This document shows positions 1 to 8,893 of a DNA stretch of 64,000 nucleotides, piece after piece (the first letter of the stretch is position 1; every line of letters begins with the position of its first letter). A program made the translations under genes and the position numbers. The notes under the pieces were generated by a model, which was given only the letters and a program-made list of their open reading frames with translations, did not search any database and had not been told where the DNA came from. This stretch comes from an uncultured Alphaproteobacteria bacterium (GTDB taxonomy: Bacteria; Pseudomonadota; Alphaproteobacteria; HIMB59; GCA-002718135): the NCBI GenBank assembly GCA_902623255.1, contig CACNSY010000003.1, forward strand, positions 1 through 64,000. The letters are read 5' to 3'.

Positions 1-1
1 A

Positions 2-691
2 AGTAATTTTTCAGGTGGAACAGCTTTTTTTTTAATTAAAGATATTGTTATTTTTAATTTTTCAAATTATTTTTCAATCTCTCTATATGTGATTGCAACT
101 TTTTCAGTAACTTATTTTAAATTAAATAAATTGATAGTTTTTTTATTATTTTTTGTTACTTTAGTTTATATTTATTTATCAACATCAACTATTACAATTC
201 TAATTTTAATACTTACTTTATTTTATTTTCTTGTAAAAAATACCAAGATTATTGATATCCTCTATGACAACTATTTATATTTCATTATTTTTATTTTAAT
301 CTTAATTTTTATCTCTTCAAAATTGATTGACTTAAATACAATTAATGATCATAATATATTTTTTAGGTTAGCTGTCATTGAATACTATTTAGATACAATT
401 ACTTTTTATAATTTTATTTTTCCTTTTAATTCATACTACTTATATAATTTTTCCGATCATAACCAGTATTTTGGTTTTCTAGCTTTTGGGGGAATAATTT
501 TTTTTTATTATATCTTATCTTATATTGACCACATCAAAAATACTTTTTTAAATGATAAAAATTATTTTTCATTCACTATTATAATGATAATTATTATTGG
601 TTGTTTTATACAAAATTTTTTTACAAATATTTATTTTGCAATTATATTTTCTTTTTTAATAAATTATTCTAAAACTTTAAATTTTAAGTAA
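2..691 (+). CDS. Polytopic membrane protein, 3' part only; possibly O-antigen polymerase or ligase
   Basis: The frame is open from base 2, so the gene begins before the window; the GTG at 89 is internal. About 229 residues are visible. They are almost wholly hydrophobic, with roughly six membrane segments. A stretch reading DHNQYFGFLAFGG, followed by another hydrophobic segment, resembles the HNxYLxxLxxxG loop near the C-terminus of O-antigen ligases and Wzy polymerases. Polymerization or ligation of surface glycan is an inference from this loop and from the polysaccharide genes that follow. No catalytic residues can be assigned from this fragment. Confidence 0.55.
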   Translation, partial: SNFSGGTAFFLIKDIVIFNFSNYFSISLYVIATFSVTYFKLNKLIVFLLFFVTLVYIYLSTSTITILILILTLFYFLVKNTKIIDILYDNYLYFIIFILILIFISSKLIDLNTINDHNIFFRLAVIEYYLDTITFYNFIFPFNSYYLYNFSDHNQYFGFLAFGGIIFFYYILSYIDHIKNTFLNDKNYFSFTIIMIIIIGCFIQNFFTNIYFAIIFSFLINYSKTLNFK

Positions 692-740
692 TTTGTTTTA
701 TTTAATATATATTTTACTTTGATTGGCTTATATATGAGCG

Positions 741-1364
741 ATGGATATTGAAAAATATAATACATTTATTTTTGACTTCGATGGAGTTATTCTTGATTCA
801 AACTTTGTAAAAAAAGAGGCTATTTACAAATCTGTAATAAATTTCACTGATATTGAAAATGCTAAAAAATTTGTTAATTATTTTATTGATAACAGCGGTA
901 TTCCTAGAGAGAAAAAGATTAATAAATTTTTTTCCTCAGGTATTTCTTTAAAAATTCAAAATAAATATGAGCAAAATTTAGAAATTACATATAAAAAATC
1001 AAATTTTGTTCCGGGAGTTATATCTTTTTTGACTAAATTAAAAAAAAATAATAAAGATATTTTAATTTTATCAGGTGGAAATCAAAATGAAATTAAATCA
1101 ATCATTAAAATTAGGAAAATTGATAATTATTTCAGTAATGTTTATGGTGGGCCATTAACCAAAGAAGAAAATTTTAAAATATCAAATGCCAAGGAGCCAA
1201 TTTTATTTTTCGGAGACAGTAAACACGACTACTTAGTATCTTTAAGTTTAAATTTAGATTTTATTTTCGTTTATGGTTATACAAATCAAATAAATTGGAA
1301 AGAATTTATTGATATTAATCAGTGTAAAGATGTAATTAAAGACTTTGATAATATTTTAATATAA
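741..1364 (+). CDS. HAD-superfamily phosphatase
   Basis: This 207-residue protein carries HAD motif I near residues 10-17 (DFDGVILDS, with the nucleophile and acid aspartates), a motif II serine in ILSGGN near 112, and motif IV as FFGDSKHD near 160. The size and small cap fit sugar-phosphate phosphatases of the beta-phosphoglucomutase or Gph type. It begins a tight run of sugar-acid genes and probably removes a phosphate from an intermediate, as KdsC or a sialic acid 9-phosphate phosphatase does. It could also serve as the GmhB step for the heptose genes downstream. The specific substrate cannot be told from sequence. Confidence 0.75.
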   Translation: MDIEKYNTFIFDFDGVILDSNFVKKEAIYKSVINFTDIENAKKFVNYFIDNSGIPREKKINKFFSSGISLKIQNKYEQNLEITYKKSNFVPGVISFLTKLKKNNKDILILSGGNQNEIKSIIKIRKIDNYFSNVYGGPLTKEENFKISNAKEPILFFGDSKHDYLVSLSLNLDFIFVYGYTNQINWKEFIDINQCKDVIKDFDNILI

Positions 1365-1377
1365 GTATAACAAATTT

Positions 1378-2430
1378 ATGAGGATAGGAATAAATGGTTT
1401 TGGAAGAATAGGAAGAGCTATTTATAGAGTAAATAGTTTAAATCCTGATATTAATATTGTTGTAGTAAATGATATTAATCCAGACATAGAAAATATTTTT
1501 TATACTCTTAAATATGATACACTTTATGGAATTATAAATGAAATTAGCCTAGAAAACAGTTCTATAATTAATAGTAGTAATAATAATAAAACAAAAATAA
1601 TTTCAAATAAAAATATAAATGAAGTAAATTGGTCAGAATATAATTTGGATTATATTATTGATTCTTCGGGTGTAGTTAAGAGTGTTAAAGATTCAAAAAA
1701 ATTAATTGAGGACAAAGTAGTAAAAAAAGTTTTTTGTACTTTTTCTCCCGATATAGAAGATTTTACTATGGTTCTAGGAGCAAATGAAAATGATCTAGAT
1801 TTATCTAAGCACAAACTTATATCTACATCTATATGTGATGCATCAGCTTTAGCTCCTGCACTAAAAGTTATTAATGATTTATTTGAAATAAAAAATGGAT
1901 ATGTAACAACTCTTCATCCTTTATTATCTTATCAAAATTTACTTGATGGTCCCTCTTCGTCATGGTCTATCCCTGGGGATATTTATCATCATTATGCACT
2001 TGGAAGATCAATAATTGGAAACTTAATTCCAAAACCCACTACAGCACTAGATGTTGCATTAAAATCGATTAATGGAATTAATTCAAAAAAAATGGGATGT
2101 TTTTCTTATAGAACACCAACTTCAATAGTTTGCAGTGCTGATTTATCCTTAACATTAAAAAAGAAATCATCAAAATCTGAAATCATAGATATATTTACCG
2201 ATTTACAAAAAAAACAGGATTTTAATATTTTTCAAAATATTTTTGATCCTCTTGTTTCTCTTGATTTTTTAAGAACGTCATACTCATGTAATGTTGATCA
2301 TAGATGGACAGATGTTTTAGATAGTCATTTGTTAAAATTAGTTTTTTGGTACGATAATGAATGGGGATATGCAACAAGAGTTATTGATATTATTAAATAT
2401 GTAAACGCAAAAATTAATGAACAAAATTAA
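1378..2430 (+). CDS. Glyceraldehyde-3-phosphate dehydrogenase paralogue
   Basis: This 350-residue protein has the GAPDH layout: an N-terminal Rossmann motif INGFGRIGR, a catalytic Cys at 153, His at 180 (TTLH), and the C-terminal block WYDNEWGYATRVID. The usual SCTTNCLAP signature reads SICDASALAP, so the nucleophile is kept but the two Thr and the second Cys are replaced. The protein probably oxidizes an aldehyde or aldehyde phosphate with NAD(P). Its place among polysaccharide genes, and a 14-nt overlap with the next gene, argue for a biosynthetic role rather than glycolysis. Substrate and cofactor are unknown. Confidence 0.8.
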   Translation: MRIGINGFGRIGRAIYRVNSLNPDINIVVVNDINPDIENIFYTLKYDTLYGIINEISLENSSIINSSNNNKTKIISNKNINEVNWSEYNLDYIIDSSGVVKSVKDSKKLIEDKVVKKVFCTFSPDIEDFTMVLGANENDLDLSKHKLISTSICDASALAPALKVINDLFEIKNGYVTTLHPLLSYQNLLDGPSSSWSIPGDIYHHYALGRSIIGNLIPKPTTALDVALKSINGINSKKMGCFSYRTPTSIVCSADLSLTLKKKSSKSEIIDIFTDLQKKQDFNIFQNIFDPLVSLDFLRTSYSCNVDHRWTDVLDSHLLKLVFWYDNEWGYATRVIDIIKYVNAKINEQN

Positions 2431-3103
2431 TATAGTAATACCTGTAAAGAAAACATCTGATAGAGTAAAAAATAAAAATTTTAAAGAGTTTTATAAAAAA
2501 AAATCTCTTTTTCAATTATTAATTCAAAAATTAAGAAAATCCAAATATGTTAAAAATATATTTATTTCCTCAAATAAAACGTCAATAGAAAAAGAAGTTA
2601 ATTCTATTGGTTGTAGATTTATTTATAGAGAAGATAAATATTGTAATAATATAATACCTTGGAGTGAAATGATCTACCATACTGTTAAATCTTTACCTAT
2701 AGATATGGAAGATGATTTAGCCTGGTGTCATACAACGACCCCTCTTTTTGATAGATACGACGATGCTTTTAAAACTTATTTTAATACTTCAAAAAGTAAA
2801 AATGATGGTTTAGTAATAGTATCATCTTTTAATGAATTTATAGTCAATGAAAATAAAAAACCTATTAATTATTCATGGGGGCCTTGGCATCAATACTCTC
2901 AGAATCTTGAAAAACTTTACACAATAACAGGAACAATGTTTGCATCCAAAAAAATAAATTTTCTTAAAAATAGATATGTTATTTCAAAAAATCCACATTT
3001 TTATGAAATTAGTAGATACGAATCTTTAGATATTGATGACAATTACGATTTTGAATTAGCAAAACTTTTAATAAAGAATAAAAGATTGAAAAAATATGAT
3101 TAA
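2417..3103 (+). CDS. CMP-sugar-acid synthetase, NeuA-like cytidylyltransferase
   Basis: This 228-residue protein starts with a nucleotide-binding loop of the form IPVKKTSDRVKNKNF, matching IPARGGSKRIxxKN of acylneuraminate cytidylyltransferases. CHTTTPLFD near residue 105 matches the LQPTSPLR block, and DIDDNYDFELA near the C-terminus matches the family's D-x-D metal and substrate region. The family activates a 2-ulosonic acid with CTP. The sugar is not known here. It overlaps both neighbours (14 nt with the GAPDH paralogue, 8 nt with the aldolase), which implies translational coupling. It is distinct from the KdsB-like enzyme at 8162. Confidence 0.8.
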   Translation: MNKINIVIPVKKTSDRVKNKNFKEFYKKKSLFQLLIQKLRKSKYVKNIFISSNKTSIEKEVNSIGCRFIYREDKYCNNIIPWSEMIYHTVKSLPIDMEDDLAWCHTTTPLFDRYDDAFKTYFNTSKSKNDGLVIVSSFNEFIVNENKKPINYSWGPWHQYSQNLEKLYTITGTMFASKKINFLKNRYVISKNPHFYEISRYESLDIDDNYDFELAKLLIKNKRLKKYD

Positions 3104-3866
3104 AACTAACTATTTAAAAGAAAAATTAATGAAAGACCTACCAGTTATAGGAACTTGGGTTGTGGTACCTTCAATAAATAATATTGATATAATAAGTTCA
3201 TCGGGTGTTGATTTTGTAATTATTGATAGAGAGCATGGACCGATTACATTTGAAACTGCTCAAGAAATGTCAATAGCATGCCAAGCTAGAAACGTATCAC
3301 CATTAATGAGAGTTGGTGATATCGAAAAATCTTTTATTCAAAACGCATTAGATATTGGAGTTCACGGTATTCAAATTCCTAATATTGAGACTAAGCATGA
3401 TGCTTTAAAAGTAGTAAATTATTCTAAATATCCACCAATTGGAAATAGAGGGTTTTCTCCATTTACTAGAGCGGGAGATTATACCAATTTGAATTCAAAA
3501 AAATTGTTAGAAGGATCTAACAATAATACATTGGTTGTATTAAATATTGAAGGTAAAGATGCTATTAAAAATATTGATGAAATAGTTTCAGTAAAATATG
3601 TAGATATAATCTTTGTAGGTTTATTTGATTTAAGTAAAGAGTTAAATATACCAGGAGAAATAGAAAACCCTAAAATTTTTGATGCTTTAAAACTGATTGC
3701 AAAGAAATGTCAAGACAATGGTATATGGGTAGGGACAATTGCAACTAATTTAAATCAAATTGAAAAGTTTATAGGAATTGGTCTTAAATATATTGTGTAT
3801 GGAGTGGATTGTAATTTATTAAAAAGTTCATACGAAAATGCAGTAAAACATTTTAGGCAATTTTAG
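3096..3866 (+). CDS. HpcH/HpaI-family class II aldolase
   Basis: This 256-residue protein fits 2-dehydro-3-deoxyglucarate and 4-hydroxy-2-oxoheptanedioate aldolases. It has GTWVVVPS at the N-terminus, IIDREHGP near residue 45 (catalytic His and metal shell), GVHGIQIPNIET near 88, GNRGFSPFTRAG near 115, the metal-ligand Glu in VLNIEGKDA, and VGLFDLS. The family catalyses reversible metal-dependent aldol addition of pyruvate to an aldehyde. Beside a NeuA-like activating enzyme it may build or trim the carbon chain of a 3-deoxy-2-keto acid. That role is inferred from context. Confidence 0.8.
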   Translation: MIKTNYLKEKLMKDLPVIGTWVVVPSINNIDIISSSGVDFVIIDREHGPITFETAQEMSIACQARNVSPLMRVGDIEKSFIQNALDIGVHGIQIPNIETKHDALKVVNYSKYPPIGNRGFSPFTRAGDYTNLNSKKLLEGSNNNTLVVLNIEGKDAIKNIDEIVSVKYVDIIFVGLFDLSKELNIPGEIENPKIFDALKLIAKKCQDNGIWVGTIATNLNQIEKFIGIGLKYIVYGVDCNLLKSSYENAVKHFRQF

Positions 3867-3879
3867 TTTTTTCAAAAAA

Positions 3880-4833
3880 ATGACTAAGGTTTATATTACC
3901 GATTATATTACTAATCCAGATATAGAAAAGAAAATACTAGGTAAAGATTTAACTACAAAAGTACATAGTAACGTATCAATATTATTAGTTTGGCACCAAA
4001 TAATTAATAAAAAATACATTAATAAATTTCCAAATCTTCAAGCAGTAATTAGATATGGGGTTGGTTATGATAATATTGATTTAGTAGAATTAAAAAAAAG
4101 AAAAATAATTTTTTGCAATACTCCAGATTATGGTGTTGATGAAGTAAGCGATACATCAATTGCAATGATTTTAAATGCTGTTAGAGGAATAAATGAATAC
4201 AATATTTGTGCAAAACATTATGTTAATAGCTGGCAGGAAAACATTATTAAATCAATTAAGAGAATTTCAGATCTCAACCTTGGTGTTATTGGAGCTGGTA
4301 GAATAGGAAGTTCAGTTTTATTAAAAGCTAAAGCTCTAAATTTTAAAACTTTCTTCTATGATCCTTATAAGGAATGTGGTTATGAAAAAACACTTAATTC
4401 AAAAAGATTTGACAATCTTGATAATCTTCTAAAAAAATGTCATATAATCTCAATTCACACACCTTTAACTAATGAGACTAAGGGATTAGTTAATAAAAAT
4501 TTTATAAAAAAATTAAAAAAAAATTGCATTTTTATTAATACAGCAAGAGGCGAGATTGTTGAGAATTTAGATCATTTATATAATGGCTTAATTTCTAAAA
4601 AACTATCCTTTGTAGCTTTAGATGTGCTGCCTGAAGAAACTTTACCAATAAAAAGTTCAAAATTAATTAATGCTTGGAAGAAAAATGATAAATTCAGTGG
4701 TAAAATAATTATTAATCCACATACATCATATTATTCAAAAAAGGCATTTATAGAAATGAGAAAAAAAACTGCTCAAAATGCTTTAAGAATTTTAAAGAAA
4801 TTAAAACCGAAAAATATAATTAATTATGAATAA
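3880..4833 (+). CDS. D-2-hydroxyacid dehydrogenase, NAD-dependent
   Basis: This 317-residue protein has the two-domain layout of the D-2-hydroxyacid dehydrogenase and C-terminal-binding-protein family. Visible motifs are RYGVGYDNID near 65, the NAD loop GVIGAGRIGSS near 137, the catalytic Arg in NTARGE near 225, Glu in LPEE near 249 and His in NPHTSYYS near 281. It should interconvert a 2-keto acid and a D-2-hydroxy acid. It lacks the C-terminal ACT domain of long serine-pathway SerA proteins. It lies between the aldolase and a glycosyltransferase-like gene and overlaps the latter by 8 nt. Confidence 0.8.
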   Translation: MTKVYITDYITNPDIEKKILGKDLTTKVHSNVSILLVWHQIINKKYINKFPNLQAVIRYGVGYDNIDLVELKKRKIIFCNTPDYGVDEVSDTSIAMILNAVRGINEYNICAKHYVNSWQENIIKSIKRISDLNLGVIGAGRIGSSVLLKAKALNFKTFFYDPYKECGYEKTLNSKRFDNLDNLLKKCHIISIHTPLTNETKGLVNKNFIKKLKKNCIFINTARGEIVENLDHLYNGLISKKLSFVALDVLPEETLPIKSSKLINAWKKNDKFSGKIIINPHTSYYSKKAFIEMRKKTAQNALRILKKLKPKNIINYE

Positions 4834-6565
4834 AAATAACATCGGCTTAAATAATATAATTGTAATTTCTTCAATTAATCAAGCGAAGAAATTAAAGATT
4901 GATAATTATAATAATCCAATATTATGCATGAATGCAAACATATTTTTTTTTTTAAAAAAAAAAATAAATAATATAAAAAAATCTTATTTAATTAAATTTG
5001 AATTAACTAAAGAAGAAGAGGAAGAAATAACCAGAGTTTCTTCATTGGAATATTTTAGAAATATCAATAGTTTTCAAAACTACTCAGTCTCACTTTCATC
5101 TATGGAAACTATAAAAGTCTTACTATTACAAAATTTATACTCATTAAATGCAATTTACTTATTTATAAGTAAATACAAAGGCTTCTATTATTATGAGGGA
5201 AATACATTACAATACACAAACTCTAAAGAAAAAGTAATCAATAGTATATTTTCTTCAAATCAAGAAGAAAATAGCTTTAAAAGAAACAGCCAAATTAATA
5301 TTAAATTCAAATCTATTATTATTTTAGTGAATAAATTAATTTTTTTTCTAAATAGAAATAAAAAAATGATCTGGATAATTGCAAAACAGAAACCAATTGA
5401 AATTTTTTTAGACAGTTTGAACAAAAATAAAAAAAACAGTGACAGAATTTATGCCTATTATTATTATAAAAATAATCAATCTTTATTTATTAAAATATTT
5501 AAATCATTATTCTGTTCTCTAATTAAAAAAACTATTATTCCTATCTTTCCAGTAAGAAAAGAAGTAATAATTGACAAAAGTAAAATTAAATCAATAATTT
5601 TAATATCATTGAATAATCAACTAAAAAAATTTAGTGATATAATTCTTATCAATATTTTAAATTCTATTAAGGATGCAGAATCTATTGAGAGTTATACTTA
5701 TGAATTTTTAAGAAATTACAAAATTCACTTATTAATTACAGATCAGATAAGATGGAAGGATGGTACTGGGGTAGCAGCTGCTTGCAAAAGGAGAGATATC
5801 CCGGTTTTTCTTATCTCCCATAATACACACTCTATACCTAATACTGAGATATCTGAAAAAATACAATTTCAAAATTCAAACGGACTTCTGAATAGCAAAT
5901 TATCTACATATAATATAATTCAATCTGAACAAGCTTATCTATTATATAAAAAATATTTTGATCAAAAAAAAATAATAAAATCAAGTCCTATAATGTGGGG
6001 TTATTATAATTTAAATAAAAAGAAAAATAATGAAAATTTTACTATAGTTATAGCTGATACGATAAAAAGATTTTATACAATACCATATATTTATGAAGAT
6101 TCATTTGGTTACATAAAAAATATAAAAGAAATTTTGGATAAATTAGAGGAATTTGATAATATTAAAAAAATTATAAAGTTTAGACCTGATGAGAGTTTAA
6201 ATTCTCAATTAATTTTTGAAATAAGTAAAAATTATAAAAATACACATATCTCCATTAAAGAAAGTTTTCTTGATATTATGAAAAATTCAAATTTATTAAT
6301 TAGTCATTCATCTACTACTATTGAAGAAACTTTAAATCTAAATATTCCAGTAGCATTGTATGAAGGTAAGAATAAATATCAACATATAAGCGCAGGGAAT
6401 AATGATTCAGAATTTATTTACTTTTTAAATAAAAAAAATTTCCATGATAAAATTAAAAAAATTTTAATGAATGCAAATAGAATGAATAATATTAATAATT
6501 ATAATGATAAATGGATAACAAATAATAATAATGTAATTATGAAGATAAATGAATATTGCAAATAA
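4826..6565 (+). CDS. Probable surface-carbohydrate GT-B glycosyltransferase
   Basis: This is a 579-residue protein of uncertain family. The N-terminal third shows no motif I recognise. A central LLITDQIRWKDGTG block is followed by a short strand and SHNTHSIP. The C-terminal part has LLISHSSTTIEETLNL followed by PVALYEG, as in the nucleotide-sugar domain of GT-B capsule enzymes, where a mobile Ser/Thr loop and Glu hold the donor. No signal peptide is visible. Its position directly after activating enzymes suggests that it transfers the CMP-linked sugar acid made by its neighbours, which is an inference. It is unusually rich in Asn, Lys and Ile. Confidence 0.5.
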   Translation: MNKNNIGLNNIIVISSINQAKKLKIDNYNNPILCMNANIFFFLKKKINNIKKSYLIKFELTKEEEEEITRVSSLEYFRNINSFQNYSVSLSSMETIKVLLLQNLYSLNAIYLFISKYKGFYYYEGNTLQYTNSKEKVINSIFSSNQEENSFKRNSQINIKFKSIIILVNKLIFFLNRNKKMIWIIAKQKPIEIFLDSLNKNKKNSDRIYAYYYYKNNQSLFIKIFKSLFCSLIKKTIIPIFPVRKEVIIDKSKIKSIILISLNNQLKKFSDIILINILNSIKDAESIESYTYEFLRNYKIHLLITDQIRWKDGTGVAAACKRRDIPVFLISHNTHSIPNTEISEKIQFQNSNGLLNSKLSTYNIIQSEQAYLLYKKYFDQKKIIKSSPIMWGYYNLNKKKNNENFTIVIADTIKRFYTIPYIYEDSFGYIKNIKEILDKLEEFDNIKKIIKFRPDESLNSQLIFEISKNYKNTHISIKESFLDIMKNSNLLISHSSTTIEETLNLNIPVALYEGKNKYQHISAGNNDSEFIYFLNKKNFHDKIKKILMNANRMNNINNYNDKWITNNNNVIMKINEYCK

Positions 6566-8165
6566 AAAAATTAAAATTCTAGATTGTACTCTTCGTGATG
6601 GGGGATATTATAATAATTGGAATTTTAAAAATAAATTAGTAGATAAATATTTAAAGACAATTTCTGAAACTAAAATTGAAGCTGTTGAATTAGGATATCG
6701 AATTATCAATAAAAAACGATTATTAGGTAAATATGCTTTCATTGATGAAAATTTATTAAAAAACTTAAAAAATAATAAAAATGTCTTAAAATTTGTGATG
6801 ATAAACTCAGGTGATTTTTTTATTAAGAATAAATTTTTATCCAATTTAATTTCAAAAAATTTTATTAATAAAGATCTTTCTTTAATTGATGGTTTTAGAA
6901 TTGCTACAAATATTAGAGATTATAAAAAATGTAAAAAATTAACACTAGCACTATCTAAACTCGGTTATAAAATTTGCTTGAATTTGATGCAAGCATCAAA
7001 TCATAGTGATCAATATTATAGAAAAATTTCTCATGAGATTAATTCTTGGAAAAATGTTGATATTTTATATTTTGCTGATTCATTTGGAAACATGCTCCCA
7101 GAAGATGTTTATAAGATTACAAAAATCTTTAAGAAAAATTTCAAAAAAGAAGTTGGGGTACATCTTCATAATAATAAAGGTTTTGGACTTATCAACGCAA
7201 TTTATGCTGCTAAAGCTGGTGTTGATTGGATTGATAGCACTATTTTAGGTATGGGAAGGGGGTCAGGAAATGTAACTACAGAATCAATCATATTAGAAAT
7301 GAATAGTATGGGTATGCATGATGGCGATATTTATAAAATTGAAAACATAATTACAGATTTTGAACGTCTTCAAAAAAAATATAAATGGGGTAGTAATTTA
7401 TATTATCATCTTTCTGCTAATTTAAATATTCATCCAACCTATACACAAACCCTCTTGACAGATGATAGATATGAAAAAAATAAGATTTTAGATTCTTTAT
7501 TTTATTTATCAAAAAAAGAATCAACATCCTTTAATCAAGAAAAATTAAGGGCGTCGATATTTAGTGCAAAATTAACTAATTATGGAGATTGGAATTCTTC
7601 AGGATGGATTAACAAAAATAAAGTTTTAGTTATAGGAACAGGTCCAAGTATAAAACAAAATAAGAAGAAAATAATATCATACATAGAAAAAAATAAACCA
7701 TTTGTTATAGGTTTAAATATCAACAATTATATTAAAGAGAAATATATAAATGCAACAATTGTTTGTCATGAAACAAGAGTAATAATTGATTCAATAAAAT
7801 ATAAAAATTTAAATAAAATATTAATTTTACCAAAAAAAAGTTTTAATAAAATACTACCCAATAATGATTTTAATTGTACCGTTTATGATTATGGCTTAAA
7901 TATAAAAGATAACCAATTTAAAGCCTATAAGAATTATTGTATATTGCCAAAACCTCTTGTTGTTCCATATGCATTTGCAATATTATTAAATTCAAATATT
8001 AAAAATATTAATATAGTAGGATTTGATGGCTTTGAAGAAGGTGACATAAAAAATAATGAAATGAATAATTTTTTTAAAAAATTCCAATCAGATAATAAAT
8101 CTATTAAGCTTTTATCTTTAACACCCTCAATTTATGATATTAAAACTAATTTAAAAATCTTATGA
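6549..8165 (+). CDS. HMGL-like aldolase fused to a C-terminal DUF115-like domain
   Basis: Residues 1 to about 310 of this 538-residue protein form a TIM-barrel aldolase of the DmpG/MhpE and HMG-CoA-lyase group. It has LDCTLRDGGYYNNW at 10-24 (metal Asp and catalytic Arg), YFADSFGNM near 174, the metal motif GVHLHNNKG near 203, and STILGMGRGSGN near 230. From about residue 355 a second domain starts with KVLVIGTGPSI, recalling GNGPSL of DUF115/MptE-like proteins and some glycosyltransferases, and ends with a VGFDGFEEGD strand-loop. The first domain probably joins or splits pyruvate and an aldehyde. The second domain's role is unknown. The gene overlaps the previous gene by 17 nt and kdsB by 4 nt. 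Confidence 0.7.
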   Translation: MNIANKKIKILDCTLRDGGYYNNWNFKNKLVDKYLKTISETKIEAVELGYRIINKKRLLGKYAFIDENLLKNLKNNKNVLKFVMINSGDFFIKNKFLSNLISKNFINKDLSLIDGFRIATNIRDYKKCKKLTLALSKLGYKICLNLMQASNHSDQYYRKISHEINSWKNVDILYFADSFGNMLPEDVYKITKIFKKNFKKEVGVHLHNNKGFGLINAIYAAKAGVDWIDSTILGMGRGSGNVTTESIILEMNSMGMHDGDIYKIENIITDFERLQKKYKWGSNLYYHLSANLNIHPTYTQTLLTDDRYEKNKILDSLFYLSKKESTSFNQEKLRASIFSAKLTNYGDWNSSGWINKNKVLVIGTGPSIKQNKKKIISYIEKNKPFVIGLNINNYIKEKYINATIVCHETRVIIDSIKYKNLNKILILPKKSFNKILPNNDFNCTVYDYGLNIKDNQFKAYKNYCILPKPLVVPYAFAILLNSNIKNINIVGFDGFEEGDIKNNEMNNFFKKFQSDNKSIKLLSLTPSIYDIKTNLKIL

Positions 8166-8893
8166 CTAAAGTAGTAATTGTAATTCCTGCAAGATATCAA
8201 TCATCTAGATTTCCAGGTAAGCCATTGTATTTATTTGGTAAAAAAACTATGCTTCAGCTGGTGTGGGAAAGATGTATAAACTCTATCGATGAAAAAAAAG
8301 TATATGTAGCAACTGATGACTCAAGAATACAAAAACATTGTTTGAAAAATAATATACAGGTTGTGATGACATCTAAAAATTGCAAAACAGGAACTGATAG
8401 GATCTACGAATTTTCTAAAAAAGTAAAATCGGATATTTATATTAATGTTCAAGGTGATGAACCTTTGATTAGGTCTAAGGATATTAAAAAATTTATTAAT
8501 TTTTCATTACTTCACAAAAATACTGTTGTAAATGCCATGACGAACATTTCTACTTTAAAAGAATTTAAAAGTTTAAATGTTCCTAAGGTTGTTCATGATC
8601 AAAAAGATAATTTAATTTATATGTCAAGATCACCTATTCCTGGAAGTAAAGATAATTCTTTTTCAAAAGCTAAGAAGCAAGTTTGTATATATAGTTTTCC
8701 TAAAAAAAGTCTTAAAAACTTTGGCTTGAAAAGAAAAAAAACTTTTTTTGAAAATATTGAAGATATAGAAATTTTAAGATTTATTGAAATGGGTGAAAAA
8801 GTTAAAATGCTTACATTTCAAAAAGGTACAATTGCTGTTGATACGGTTAGTGATGCAAAAAAAGTAAAAACATTAATACAAAATGAAAAATAA
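8162..8893 (+). CDS. kdsB: 3-deoxy-manno-octulosonate cytidylyltransferase (KdsB family)
   Basis: This 243-residue protein has the KdsB N-terminus IPARYQSSRFPGKPL, then ATDDSRI, the substrate block TGTDRIYEF, and VQGDEPLI near residue 100 with metal-binding Asp. The family couples CTP to Kdo to give CMP-Kdo for lipopolysaccharide. Because it ends the sugar-acid gene set rather than sitting with other lipid A genes, it could act on a Kdo-like acid made by this cluster. It starts inside the stop of the aldolase fusion (4-nt overlap). Family assignment is firm; the exact sugar is less so. Confidence 0.85.
   Translation: MTKVVIVIPARYQSSRFPGKPLYLFGKKTMLQLVWERCINSIDEKKVYVATDDSRIQKHCLKNNIQVVMTSKNCKTGTDRIYEFSKKVKSDIYINVQGDEPLIRSKDIKKFINFSLLHKNTVVNAMTNISTLKEFKSLNVPKVVHDQKDNLIYMSRSPIPGSKDNSFSKAKKQVCIYSFPKKSLKNFGLKRKKTFFENIEDIEILRFIEMGEKVKMLTFQKGTIAVDTVSDAKKVKTLIQNEK

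Noticed and set aside
741-8893. Reading the cluster as a sialic, legionaminic or pseudaminic acid pathway
   Set aside because: The NeuB-type synthase, UDP-GlcNAc epimerase and aminotransferase genes those routes need are not present in the cluster.
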